Shown piece by piece: positions 1 to 6,499 of a stretch of 18,248 nucleotides of DNA. Each line of letters begins with the position of its first letter. Within the stretch, counting starts at the first letter, position 1. The DNA is taken from the NCBI GenBank assembly GCA_002450015.1, contig DJYG01000019.1, positions 1 through 18,248 on the forward strand, written 5' to 3'. The notes beneath the pieces were generated by a model. The model had not been told where the DNA came from and searched no databases. It saw nothing but the letters and a program-made list of their open reading frames with translations. The position numbers were made by a program, and so were the translations under genes. Source of the DNA: Cyanobacteria bacterium UBA6984. GTDB lineage: Bacteria > Cyanobacteriota > Vampirovibrionia > Gastranaerophilales > Gastranaerophilaceae.

Positions 1-2
1 AT

Positions 3-35
3 TCAATAATTGCCATGTTTTTAGGTGTTTATTAA
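3..35 (+). CDS. Possible 3' end of a gene entering from the left edge
   Basis: A frame is open from the left edge and reads SIIAMFLGVY before TAA at 33-35, which looks like a hydrophobic protein tail. The main support is the strong hairpin terminator about 45 bases further on, whose T-tract faces the plus strand and so implies a transcript arriving from the left. A second frame stays open to TGA at 59-61, so the frame choice is uncertain. No function can be given from ten residues. Confidence 0.25.
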   Translation, partial: SIIAMFLGVY

Positions 36-71
36 GAAATGTAACAAATTTAAAAACATGAAAATTATTGA
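3..71. repeat. Imperfect inverted repeat at window edge
   Basis: Arms 3-23 and 51-71 pair at 19 of 21 positions, with two mismatches (12-13 against 61-62), around a 27-base loop. The arms include CATGTTTTTA and TAAAAACATG. It sits directly before the stronger terminator hairpin and may be a tandem RNA stem-loop or an operator. The region is very AT-rich, so part of the pairing may be chance. Confidence 0.4.
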
Positions 72-77
72 TATGAC

Positions 78-136
78 ATGATTATGGCGGTACAAGGTAA
101 AAACCTTGTACCGCCATAATCATTTTTTATTTTTAT
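78..136 (+). terminator. Strong intrinsic terminator facing the plus strand
   Basis: A perfect 21-bp stem (78-98 with 103-123) has a four-base AAAA loop and is followed on the plus strand by TTTTTATTTTTAT. The T-rich tail exists only on the plus side, so the intended transcript comes from beyond the left edge. The minus-strand clpP transcript also runs into this hairpin, but the sequence after it on that strand is not T-rich, so it would be at best a weaker terminator for clpP. Confidence 0.75.
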
Positions 137-141
137 AAAAA

Positions 142-753
142 TTAATGTCCTGCTGTTAACACTTTGTCAATTAAACCGTATTCCATTGCTTCTTGAGCTG
201 ATAAATAGTGATCGCGTTCACAATCTGCAACAACTTTTTCAACTGCTTGTCCTGAATTTTCTGCAATAATTTCTGTTAACATTTTTTTCATTCTAAGAAT
301 TTCTTTTGCTTCAAGTTCTATATCAGTTGCTTGACCCTGAGCCCCGCCTAAAGGCTGGTGAATCATTATTCTTGCACTTGGCAATGCCATTCTTTTTCCT
401 TTTGTTCCTGAACATAGCAAAAATGCGCCCATTGATGCAGCTTCACCAATACAAATCGTTGAAACATCTGCTTTAATCAATTGCATAGTATCATATATAG
501 CCATACCCGCGGTAATAACACCACCCGGACTATTAATATATAGCATAATATCCTTTTCTGGGTTTTCACTATCTAAAAGTAATAATTGTGCAACTATTGA
601 ATTTGCTAAATCATCATCAATTTCATCACCTAAAAAAATTATTCTTTCTCTTAATAATCTTGAAAATATATCAAAAGAACGTTCCCCTCTTGATGATGCT
701 TCAATAACAGTCGGAACATAGCTTAAAATTTTTGCTCTTTCCAAATTTTCCAT
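142..753 (-). CDS. clpP: ATP-dependent Clp protease proteolytic subunit ClpP
   Basis: Serine peptidase of 203 residues that forms the tetradecameric barrel of the Clp protease; AAA+ unfoldases such as ClpX or ClpC feed it cytosolic substrates. The family signatures are clear: YINSPGG at 72-78, nucleophile Ser107 in GEAASMGAFLL, His132 in MIHQPLGG, and Asp181 in ERDHYLSAQEA. The Ser-His and His-Asp distances of 25 and 49 residues equal those of E. coli ClpP. Length is normal and the N-terminal extension is short. The start at 753 is set by AGGAG at about 758-763. It lies 48 bases behind the pentein-like gene on the same strand and may be cotranscribed with it. No clpX is adjacent, although clpP-clpX pairs are common. 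Confidence 0.97.
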   Translation of the reverse strand: MENLERAKILSYVPTVIEASSRGERSFDIFSRLLRERIIFLGDEIDDDLANSIVAQLLLLDSENPEKDIMLYINSPGGVITAGMAIYDTMQLIKADVSTICIGEAASMGAFLLCSGTKGKRMALPSARIMIHQPLGGAQGQATDIELEAKEILRMKKMLTEIIAENSGQAVEKVVADCERDHYLSAQEAMEYGLIDKVLTAGH

Positions 754-801
754 TTTATCTCCTTTTTATATATTCATAATACTATAAATTTTTTTTTATA
801 T

Positions 802-2025
802 CTATCTATCTTTTATCATTGAAATTAATGAATTTATTTTAGACATTGTTACATTTTGCACCTTGCTAAAAAATTCAGCATAATTAAACGTTTTTACACT
901 ATCTATAATATTATTTGCGCGTTTTTTAAAATATTCCGCATTTATTTTTTCTGTATTTATTTCTTCATTATATGCTCGTCTTATAGGTGAATAAAAACTA
1001 CCTAAACCAGCACCAAAATCTGCAATTTCTTCAAATGGCACTGAAGTCACATCTACATTTTTTTCTCTTAACTGAGCAATTAAAGTCTCAAATCTTTCAT
1101 CTACATAAACTTTATTTGGACCAACAACAAGAATGCTTGCCGCATATTTTTTAGCATCTTCAGGAGTTATATCAATAAATTCCCAATTTTGCAAAGGTCT
1201 TGGTAAATCACTTGTAATAGCTGACGGAACTCTTATTGCCAAATCAGGTCTTACCAATGTTAATACAGAGTTTAAATGAATAAAACCTGTTATATCAATA
1301 GAATAAACTTTATAATTGTGTCCTAAAACAGCTTGCAACCATCTTATACCACTTGAGCTTGTTCCTCTGCCTGAATGTCCGACATAGACATTTTTTCCAT
1401 CCACAAGAACATCGCTACCTTCTAAATATAAACCTTTTTCATTAAAAGTAGGTGATGGAATAGGTACTGCAATATATCTGATTGATGGATCATCTTTTAC
1501 ATAAGGTCTAAATATTTTTCTTACAATAAATCTTTCTTTATCACGCATTGGAACACGTTGCGCACATTCAATAACATTATTACCAATTACTATAACAGCA
1601 TCTTTTGGATATAAGAAATTATGTCCTTGTTGAACATATTTCATATACTGTAATTCAGATACATCAAGAACCTCCGGATTTAGTCTGGAAATTTTTATAT
1701 CCTTTTCTTTCAATGTTTTTGAAACATTGTCAGATTCCTCGACTATTTTTCCGTAAGAATAAGGATTAACAAGCTGAATTGGTTTCCCTGCCGCTGTTTT
1801 TATATTTGCTTCATTGTTAATTATATAACCATAACCAAGTATAGATTTGTGCATTTGAGGTACAGATAACATATTTGGCGAACCTAAAATTACATTTTCT
1901 AATGTATCCCATTCATGCTCAACATACACTGCAGCATCTCTATTTATAGTCTTTGTAGGAATGGCCATAAACACTATAACTAAAACCGCAAGTACAAATG
2001 CTAACAGATTTATAATCTTTTTCAT
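802..2025 (-). CDS. Membrane-anchored pentein-fold (amidinotransferase-like) protein without catalytic Cys
   Basis: A 407-residue protein. Residues 5-22 form one hydrophobic segment after MKK, so it is either anchored with its body outside the membrane or carries a signal peptide. The body resembles the guanidino-group modifying enzymes (glycine amidinotransferase, arginine deiminase, DDAH): EWDTLENVILGSP at 38-50, the K-D-x-x-I-V-I-G-N-N-V-I-E strand at about 141-153, LEGSDVLVDGKNVYVGHSGR at 201-220, and FIHLNSVLTLVRPDLAI at 248-264. The active site looks broken: the usual H-x-D reads HLN (250-252), and the C-terminal G-x-F-H-C loop reads GSFYSPIRR (342-350) with no cysteine. The only cysteine in the protein is Cys154. 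It therefore probably does not catalyse the normal reaction, and may be a binding or structural protein. The start at 2025 has AGGGGT about nine bases upstream. The C-terminal 60 residues are helical and lysine-rich. Confidence 0.7.
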   Translation of the reverse strand: MKKIINLLAFVLAVLVIVFMAIPTKTINRDAAVYVEHEWDTLENVILGSPNMLSVPQMHKSILGYGYIINNEANIKTAAGKPIQLVNPYSYGKIVEESDNVSKTLKEKDIKISRLNPEVLDVSELQYMKYVQQGHNFLYPKDAVIVIGNNVIECAQRVPMRDKERFIVRKIFRPYVKDDPSIRYIAVPIPSPTFNEKGLYLEGSDVLVDGKNVYVGHSGRGTSSSGIRWLQAVLGHNYKVYSIDITGFIHLNSVLTLVRPDLAIRVPSAITSDLPRPLQNWEFIDITPEDAKKYAASILVVGPNKVYVDERFETLIAQLREKNVDVTSVPFEEIADFGAGLGSFYSPIRRAYNEEINTEKINAEYFKKRANNIIDSVKTFNYAEFFSKVQNVTMSKINSLISMIKDR

Positions 2026-2053
2026 TATTATTTTAACCCCTAATAAAAGTTTT

Positions 2054-2079
2054 AAGCGGAGTATTAATTTACTCCGCTT
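2054..2079 (-). terminator. Hairpin between secY and the pentein-like gene
   Basis: A perfect 10-bp stem (2054-2063 with 2070-2079, AAGCGGAGTA) with a six-base loop lies just after the secY stop. On the minus strand it is followed by AAAACTTTTATTAGGGG, a poor U-tract, so termination of the ribosomal/secY transcript is probably partial and the next two genes may receive read-through. The plus-strand side is richer in T, but no plus-strand gene ends here. Confidence 0.5.
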
Positions 2080-2082
2080 TTG

Positions 2083-3420
2083 TTATTGTTTTAAGAAAGA
2101 TTCATAATTTCTGGCAAGTAGGTGAGAACGTACTTGATTTATCAAATCAAGTGCTACACCAACCATGATGATTAATGAAGTAGCACCAATCCCTTGCAAT
2201 GTCTTAATATTAGTAATATAAGACGCAAACGAAGGAACTAAAGCTATTATACCCAACGCAACAGCACCGATAAAAGTTGTTTTGCTTAAAATTTTATCTA
2301 ATGCCTCTGCTGTTGGCTTACCGGGTTTTATACCCGGAATAGATGAACCATATTTCTTTAAGTTTGTTGCAATATCCTTTGGCTGCATATTAGGCATAAT
2401 TGATGCATAAAAGAATGTTAATGCAAAAATTAATAAGAAATATATTATGTAATATGGTATGCCATCAGGGCTTAAAAATTGAGTTAACCCCATAACAGCA
2501 TTTTTTATTGCTCCTGCAGGTAAATTTGATTGTCCAACTAAACTAAGTACTGTTGTTGGGAACAATAAAATTGCAATTGCAAAGATTATCGGCATTACAC
2601 CACCGGGATTAAGCTTGAATGGTATAAAAGTATTTACACCGCCATATACTTTATTTCCGACCTGACGCTTTGGATTAATAATTGTTACTTTTCTTACTGC
2701 TTCTTGCATAATAACAATAACAACCATTGTTACAAAGAATATAAGCAACAATGCAAATAATCCAAAACCTAAAGATGGATCTCTTGATACCATTTGAGCC
2801 GTTCTTGAGGTATAAATAGGTATTCCTGAAATAATACCAACAAATATTATTAAAGAACCTCCATTACCGATACCTTTTTCTGTTATAAGTTCAGATATCC
2901 ACATTACAAGGACAGAACCTGCTGTTAATACTGCAACTGAACTTACATAGAACAATAAATGATTATTAACTGTTATTGCTCCCGGTAAGTGACTCATATA
3001 AACCATAAAAATAACTGCTTGGAATGCTGCTAAAACTACGGTAAATAACCTTGTATATTGAGATAATTTTCTTCTGCCGGCTTCACCTTCTTCTTTTTGT
3101 AATTTTTCTAAAGAAGGTATTACAACGGCCATTAATTGAATAATAATTGATGCCGTAATAAATGGTCCAATACCTAATGCAAATATTGATACTTTACCTA
3201 AAGCACCGCCGGAAAATAAATCTAAAAAACCTATAATATTATTTCCTGATGCAATATTTGAAAATATAGCATTGTTAATACCAAAAACAGGCAACTGAAC
3301 ACCGAATCTGAATGCAGCAATCATTAAAATAGTAAAAATTATTTTACTTTTTAATCCTGAAGCATTCCACATAGACATTAAGTCGGCAGATGTCGGCAAT
3401 TTCATTTTTCCTTGTTGCAT
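2083..3420 (-). CDS. secY: Protein translocase channel subunit SecY
   Basis: Ten-helix pore protein of the Sec translocon in the inner membrane; with SecE and SecG it passes unfolded preproteins driven by SecA or the ribosome. At 445 residues it is of normal size. Recognisable parts are the plug/TM2 region (SGGALGKVSIFALGIGPFITASII), GNGGSLIIFVGIISGIP, the cytosolic loop NPKRQVGNKVYGG with KLNPGGVMPIIFA, and the C-terminal PGIKPGKPTAEALDKILSKTT. Its start overlaps the rplO stop by one base (TAATG), which indicates translational coupling. A second ATG at codon 6 (3403-3405) has an AAGGA just upstream and could be the true start. Unlike the usual order secY-adk-map-infA, the next gene downstream is the pentein-like protein. 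Confidence 0.97.
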   Translation of the reverse strand: MQQGKMKLPTSADLMSMWNASGLKSKIIFTILMIAAFRFGVQLPVFGINNAIFSNIASGNNIIGFLDLFSGGALGKVSIFALGIGPFITASIIIQLMAVVIPSLEKLQKEEGEAGRRKLSQYTRLFTVVLAAFQAVIFMVYMSHLPGAITVNNHLLFYVSSVAVLTAGSVLVMWISELITEKGIGNGGSLIIFVGIISGIPIYTSRTAQMVSRDPSLGFGLFALLLIFFVTMVVIVIMQEAVRKVTIINPKRQVGNKVYGGVNTFIPFKLNPGGVMPIIFAIAILLFPTTVLSLVGQSNLPAGAIKNAVMGLTQFLSPDGIPYYIIYFLLIFALTFFYASIMPNMQPKDIATNLKKYGSSIPGIKPGKPTAEALDKILSKTTFIGAVALGIIALVPSFASYITNIKTLQGIGATSLIIMVGVALDLINQVRSHLLARNYESFLKQ

Positions 3421-3863
3421 TATACTAATTCAACCTTTCCGCCTGCTGCTTCAATTTTTTCTTTTGCTGATGGTGTAACGTAATTAGCTTTAACTGTAAC
3501 AGCTCTTTTAATTTCACCGTTACCCATAACTCTTAAACCTTCAGTTGAAGGGTGAGCTTTTTTAATTTCCTTTAGAGAATCTAAAGAAATTTCTTCTAAT
3601 GACAATCTATCAATAGCGTTAACATTAATTTCAGCATATTTAATTTGGTTGATAATTTTGAAGCCTTTTAATTTAGGCATTTGTCTGTATGATGGCATTT
3701 GACCACCTTCAAAACCTCTTTTAGAACTTCTTCCTGCACGTTGTCCTTCACCATTAGCACCACGGCAAGAAGTTTTACCATGACCTGAAGCACGACCGCG
3801 ACCAAATCTTTTAGATTTTTTTGTTGAACCTTCTGCAGGTTTTAAATCTTCTAATGTAATCAT
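3420..3863 (-). CDS. rplO: 50S ribosomal protein uL15
   Basis: A 147-residue protein of the large ribosomal subunit. The basic, glycine-rich N-terminal arm RFGRGRASGHGKTSCRG and RAGRSSKRGFEGGQMP (about residues 20-56) is the unmistakable L15 signature that threads into 23S rRNA. A normal globular C-terminal domain follows, ending KEKIEAAGGKVELV. The start is preceded by GAAGGA. It lies 28 bases after rpmD and overlaps secY by one base, the standard rpmD-rplO-secY order. Confidence 0.97.
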   Translation of the reverse strand: MITLEDLKPAEGSTKKSKRFGRGRASGHGKTSCRGANGEGQRAGRSSKRGFEGGQMPSYRQMPKLKGFKIINQIKYAEINVNAIDRLSLEEISLDSLKEIKKAHPSTEGLRVMGNGEIKRAVTVKANYVTPSAKEKIEAAGGKVELV

Positions 3864-3891
3864 ATTATTTTCCTTCTTTCTAAATTTTAAA

Positions 3892-4086
3892 TTATTCTTC
3901 TACGACTTTTACAAGATGAGAAACTTTATTAACCATACCCATAATTGTTGCACTCGGCATATGTTCTACAACTTGATTTAATCTTTTTAAACCTAAAGCA
4001 GCAACAACTTTTTTTTGTGCAGGAGATGCACCGATTACGCTGCCAACTAATTTAATTTTAATTTTTTGTGTTTGAGTTTTAGCCAT
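3892..4086 (-). CDS. rpmD: 50S ribosomal protein uL30
   Basis: A 64-residue protein with the L30 layout: a short basic start, KIKLVGSVIGASPAQKKVVAALGLKRLNQVV, then the conserved central turn and MVNKVSHLVKVVEE. A ribosome binding site (AAGGAT) precedes the start. Placed between rpsE and rplO as in most bacteria. From memory, photosynthetic cyanobacteria and plastids lack L30, so its presence argues that this genome, if it is a cyanobacterial relative, branches outside them. Confidence 0.95.
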   Translation of the reverse strand: MAKTQTQKIKIKLVGSVIGASPAQKKVVAALGLKRLNQVVEHMPSATIMGMVNKVSHLVKVVEE

Positions 4087-4138
4087 TTTTATAATCCTTT
4101 TTATAATAATTATAGTAATAACGAAATTAGCCTATAGA

Positions 4139-4807
4139 CTAATTTAATAATTCAGCCATTGTTAAACCGCGTTTTTTAGCAACATCTGTAAATGGTGCTA
4201 ATTTTTGTAAAGCGTCCAATGTTGCATTTGCTGCGTTTAAAGGTGATTTTGAACCTAAAGATTTAGACAAGATATTTTCAATACCTGCTAATTCTAATAC
4301 TGAACGAACAGCACCACCTGCAATAATACCTGTACCTTGTGCAGCAGGTCTTAACATAACAGCACCTGCACCTGATTCACCTGTAATTGGGTGAGGAATT
4401 GTTGTTTTAAAAATAGGTACATTGATTAGGTTTTTACGACCATCCGCAATTGCTTTTTGAATAGCAACAATAACTTCAGATGCTTTTGCACAACCTACAC
4501 CAACTTGACCTTTTTGGTTTCCAACGATAACAACGGCACGGAAGCTTAATTTTTTACCACCTTTAACAACCTTTGTTACACGTCTGATTTGTACTACACG
4601 TTCTTGCCATTCTGAAACAGGTTTTTCTTCTGTTGTTTCGATTTTTTTACGTCTTGAACGTTGTTTTCTTTCACCTTTTTCTCTTGCTGCATCTTCAAAC
4701 TCTTCATGAGCTTCTTCTGCAACTTCTTCTGAAGCTGTTTCTTCAACTGTTTCTTCTTGAGTTTCTACAGCTTCTGTTTGTTCTAATTTTTCTTCTTCGT
4801 TTGACAT
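4139..4807 (-). CDS. rpsE: 30S ribosomal protein uS5 with long acidic N-terminal extension
   Basis: Small-subunit protein involved in decoding accuracy and mRNA entry. The core from Trp67 (WQERVVQIRRVTKVVKGGKK) through GQVGVGCAKASEV and AAQGTGIIAGGAVRSVLELAG to KSPLNAANATLDAL is complete. The start is placed at 4807 because AAGGAAGG lies just upstream at about 4812-4819; the frame stays open to 4924 but the extra 39 residues look like non-coding sequence and have no ribosome binding site. The protein is 222 residues against roughly 165 in E. coli. The first 40 residues are very acidic (17 Glu, 1 Asp), followed by a basic patch around 42-55. It is the first gene of this minus-strand block; rplR is not upstream. 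Confidence 0.95.
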   Translation of the reverse strand: MSNEEEKLEQTEAVETQEETVEETASEEVAEEAHEEFEDAAREKGERKQRSRRKKIETTEEKPVSEWQERVVQIRRVTKVVKGGKKLSFRAVVIVGNQKGQVGVGCAKASEVIVAIQKAIADGRKNLINVPIFKTTIPHPITGESGAGAVMLRPAAQGTGIIAGGAVRSVLELAGIENILSKSLGSKSPLNAANATLDALQKLAPFTDVAKKRGLTMAELLN

Positions 4808-4895
4808 TTTTACCTTCCTTATAAAGTAATAACTATGTGTTCTTTTAATATTTTTTTGAATACGCCAAAATACAAAGCATTTAAGCCTATTGGAA

Positions 4896-4924
4896 TTCAT
4901 ATTCAACGTGAGTTTTTCTGACAA
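4896..4924 (-). promoter_or_regulatory. Candidate sigma70 promoter for rpsE-rpmD-rplO-secY
   Basis: Read on the minus strand: TTGTCA (4919-4924), a 17-base spacer, then TATGAA (4896-4901), matching the consensus at 5/6 and 4/6. Transcription would begin near 4889, leaving a leader of about 80 nt before the S5 start. It fits the observation that rpsE is the first gene of the block. It is one of several possible boxes in an AT-rich region. Confidence 0.4.
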
Positions 4925-5067
4925 GCTTTATACTAATACAAACAACTTTATAATGCAAGCAAACTGTTAAAATAAATTTAAATTGTAAAAAATATTTAAC
5001 TTTTATACATAAAATAGCAATTTTTTTCTTGAGAGCATTTAAAATATATGTAAAAAGGAAGGAAAAC

Positions 5068-5466
5068 ATGCAAGGTTTATCAATAAATCCGGTTATAACT
5101 CAACAAACACAAGCAAAAACACACAAATGTGATTGTCATGACTGTTGTTGTTGCGGAAATTCTCAACCAAAACCACAAATACCTGACTCATTTCAAAAGA
5201 GTTACGTAGGTATAATTCCGCCAAAAGATTATAAACCTGATCCTTATGCAGGGTTAGGACCTGAATTATCACCTCAAGAAAAATTGAAAAAGAAATGGGA
5301 AGATTTGAAAAAGCCTATGTATGCAAATGCACCAAAGGCTGAGCCGCAAGAAGAAACAGCTAAAAAATCTTTCGGACAAAAAGTTTTAGATAAAGTTAAA
5401 GATTTTGGTCAAAAAGTCAAAAACTTTTTTACAAATTTATTTAATAAGCAAAAAACAGAAGGTTAA
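5068..5466 (+). CDS. Small protein with N-terminal cysteine cluster, unknown function
   Basis: A 132-residue protein I do not recognise. The start at ATG 5068 is chosen because AAGGAAGG lies at 5055-5062; the frame opens earlier at a TTG (5029) with no such site. There is no signal peptide or membrane segment. Residues 19-30 read HKCDCHDCCCCG, six cysteines and two histidines in twelve residues, a plausible metal site or redox cluster. A proline-rich middle (about 32-66) contains IPPKDYKPDPYAGLGPELS. The C-terminal third is lysine-rich and amphipathic, with a short internal repeat (FGQKVLDKVKD / FGQKVKNFFTN) that could bind membrane or a partner. It is divergent from the ribosomal block and convergent with the pseudopilin gene. 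Confidence 0.75.
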   Translation: MQGLSINPVITQQTQAKTHKCDCHDCCCCGNSQPKPQIPDSFQKSYVGIIPPKDYKPDPYAGLGPELSPQEKLKKKWEDLKKPMYANAPKAEPQEETAKKSFGQKVLDKVKDFGQKVKNFFTNLFNKQKTEG

Positions 5467-5486
5467 TAAAAACCTTCTGTTTTATT
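5454..5486 (+). terminator. Shared terminator between convergent genes
   Basis: A perfect 11-bp stem (5454-5464 with 5471-5481, AACAGAAGGTT) with a six-base loop, then TTATTATC. The left arm contains the end of the cysteine-cluster gene and the first base of its stop codon. The minus-strand pseudopilin gene ends at 5485, and in that direction the hairpin is followed by a mixed A/T tail starting with TTTTTTG. It can thus serve both convergent transcripts. Confidence 0.7.
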
Positions 5487-6291
5487 ATCTGCATGAAATA
5501 TTACTTGTAGATAAAGTAATATCTTTATTATTTAAGCATTTGCCTCTGCCATCTACTTTTAAGTAATCTGCATTATCATTTTGAACTATCCAAGCTGCAG
5601 CATAAGTTCCTGATTGAACTACATTACTTATTATTTTTGAATTAGTTAAATCATCATACCCCTCAGGAAAAACTTCACCTGTATCTCCATCAATTATAAA
5701 TCGAAAGATGTCTTTTCCAAAAGTATTTGACCCTTTATTTACTCCATCAATATCAATAGTGATATATGCAACAGCACCACTTTTATTTGATATACCGGAA
5801 CACCATATTCCTGTACCATCAGATAAAATAGCACCTTCACCTGAAACCATAGTTAAACTAGGTAAATCAGGTCCATTGTGGAGTATAGATTCATTCAAAG
5901 ATTTTAATTCAAACATATTCACACAGGCTTTTGCGGTTAATGCTGAATTTGGGTCACATTTTTTAGTTATTTTTAAAAAGTCAGACATTCTTTCCAATAT
6001 TGTTGAACCGCTAGTTTCTATTTGATTAGCTGACATATTCTTTTGTGCAGCCCAGGTATTATAAGGTCCATAAACAACTATTGCTCGACCCATTGCGTCA
6101 TTTAAATTTGAATATACCTTTTTAACTTTTGCAACTTTTTCTTTGTCACCTGTTGAACTGTTTAAGTTTGGTAATGTCAATGCAGCAACAACACCAATTA
6201 TGCCCATTACGATTAATGTTTCAGCTAGGGTGAACGCAATTGTTTTAGAAAAAAGTGAACTGTGAACTTTAAATAATATTTTTTTTAACAT
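5485..6291 (-). CDS. Type II secretion/type IV pilin-like prepilin (pseudopilin)
   Basis: A 268-residue protein with a class III signal. A 19-residue basic leader is followed by AFTLAETLIVMGIIGVVAALTLPNL (19-43), with Phe as the first mature residue and Glu at +5. Prepilin peptidase normally cuts after Gly; here the -1 residue is Ala19, which is a tolerated but less usual choice. The mature part is a globular pseudopilin-like domain with cysteines at about 112, 123 and 163 and a pair near the C-terminus (GKC...SCR), suggesting disulphides and surface exposure. Such single pseudopilins are abundant in Gastranaerophilales. No secretion or pilus assembly genes are adjacent, so it must act with machinery encoded elsewhere. 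The start has AGGAAG at about 6299-6304. Confidence 0.88.
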   Translation of the reverse strand: MLKKILFKVHSSLFSKTIAFTLAETLIVMGIIGVVAALTLPNLNSSTGDKEKVAKVKKVYSNLNDAMGRAIVVYGPYNTWAAQKNMSANQIETSGSTILERMSDFLKITKKCDPNSALTAKACVNMFELKSLNESILHNGPDLPSLTMVSGEGAILSDGTGIWCSGISNKSGAVAYITIDIDGVNKGSNTFGKDIFRFIIDGDTGEVFPEGYDDLTNSKIISNVVQSGTYAAAWIVQNDNADYLKVDGRGKCLNNKDITLSTSNISCR

Positions 6292-6329
6292 GTTATACTT
6301 CCTTTCTTTATTTCTTTATTTATATTTTC

Positions 6330-6461
6330 GTCATACTGAGCGTTTGCGAAGTATCCGGTTGCTTTTTCTGGATTCTTCGTCTAAAGCCTCAGAATGACAT
6401 TTTTTGTACTTGTTTGTATTTTATTTTTGTAATGGATTGCTTCGCTATCGCTTGCTATGAC
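6330..6461. repeat. Three related GTCAT...GAAG.ATCC palindromic repeat units
   Basis: Unit 1 at 6330-6356 and unit 2, its inverted partner at 6370-6398, form a hairpin with one mismatch in each of two stems (GTCATACTGAG/CTCAGAATGAC and CGAAGTATCC/GGATTCTTCG). Unit 3 at 6434-6461, in the inverted orientation, reads GTCATAGCAAGCG...GAAGCAATCC on its reverse strand. All three share the plan GTCAT-x-(C/G)(T/A)(G/A)AG-n-CGAAG-x-ATCC. Dispersed repeats with this wording recur in many bacterial genomes, and I take this to be one full copy and one half copy. Their GC content is higher than the surroundings. Confidence 0.65.
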
Positions 6462-6499
6462 AATACTTAAAATTTTTTTTAAATCGCATGAACACATAA

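Noticed and set aside
4633..4824. Plus-strand open frame of 63 residues rich in Leu and Phe
   Set aside because: It is the antisense shadow of the Glu-rich S5 extension; GAA/GAG codons read backwards give TTC/CTC.
4808..4924. In-frame upstream extension of rpsE giving 39 more residues
   Set aside because: There is a strong AAGGAAGG site directly before the ATG at 4807 and none before the upstream start; the extra residues look like translated AT-rich leader and overlap the candidate promoter.
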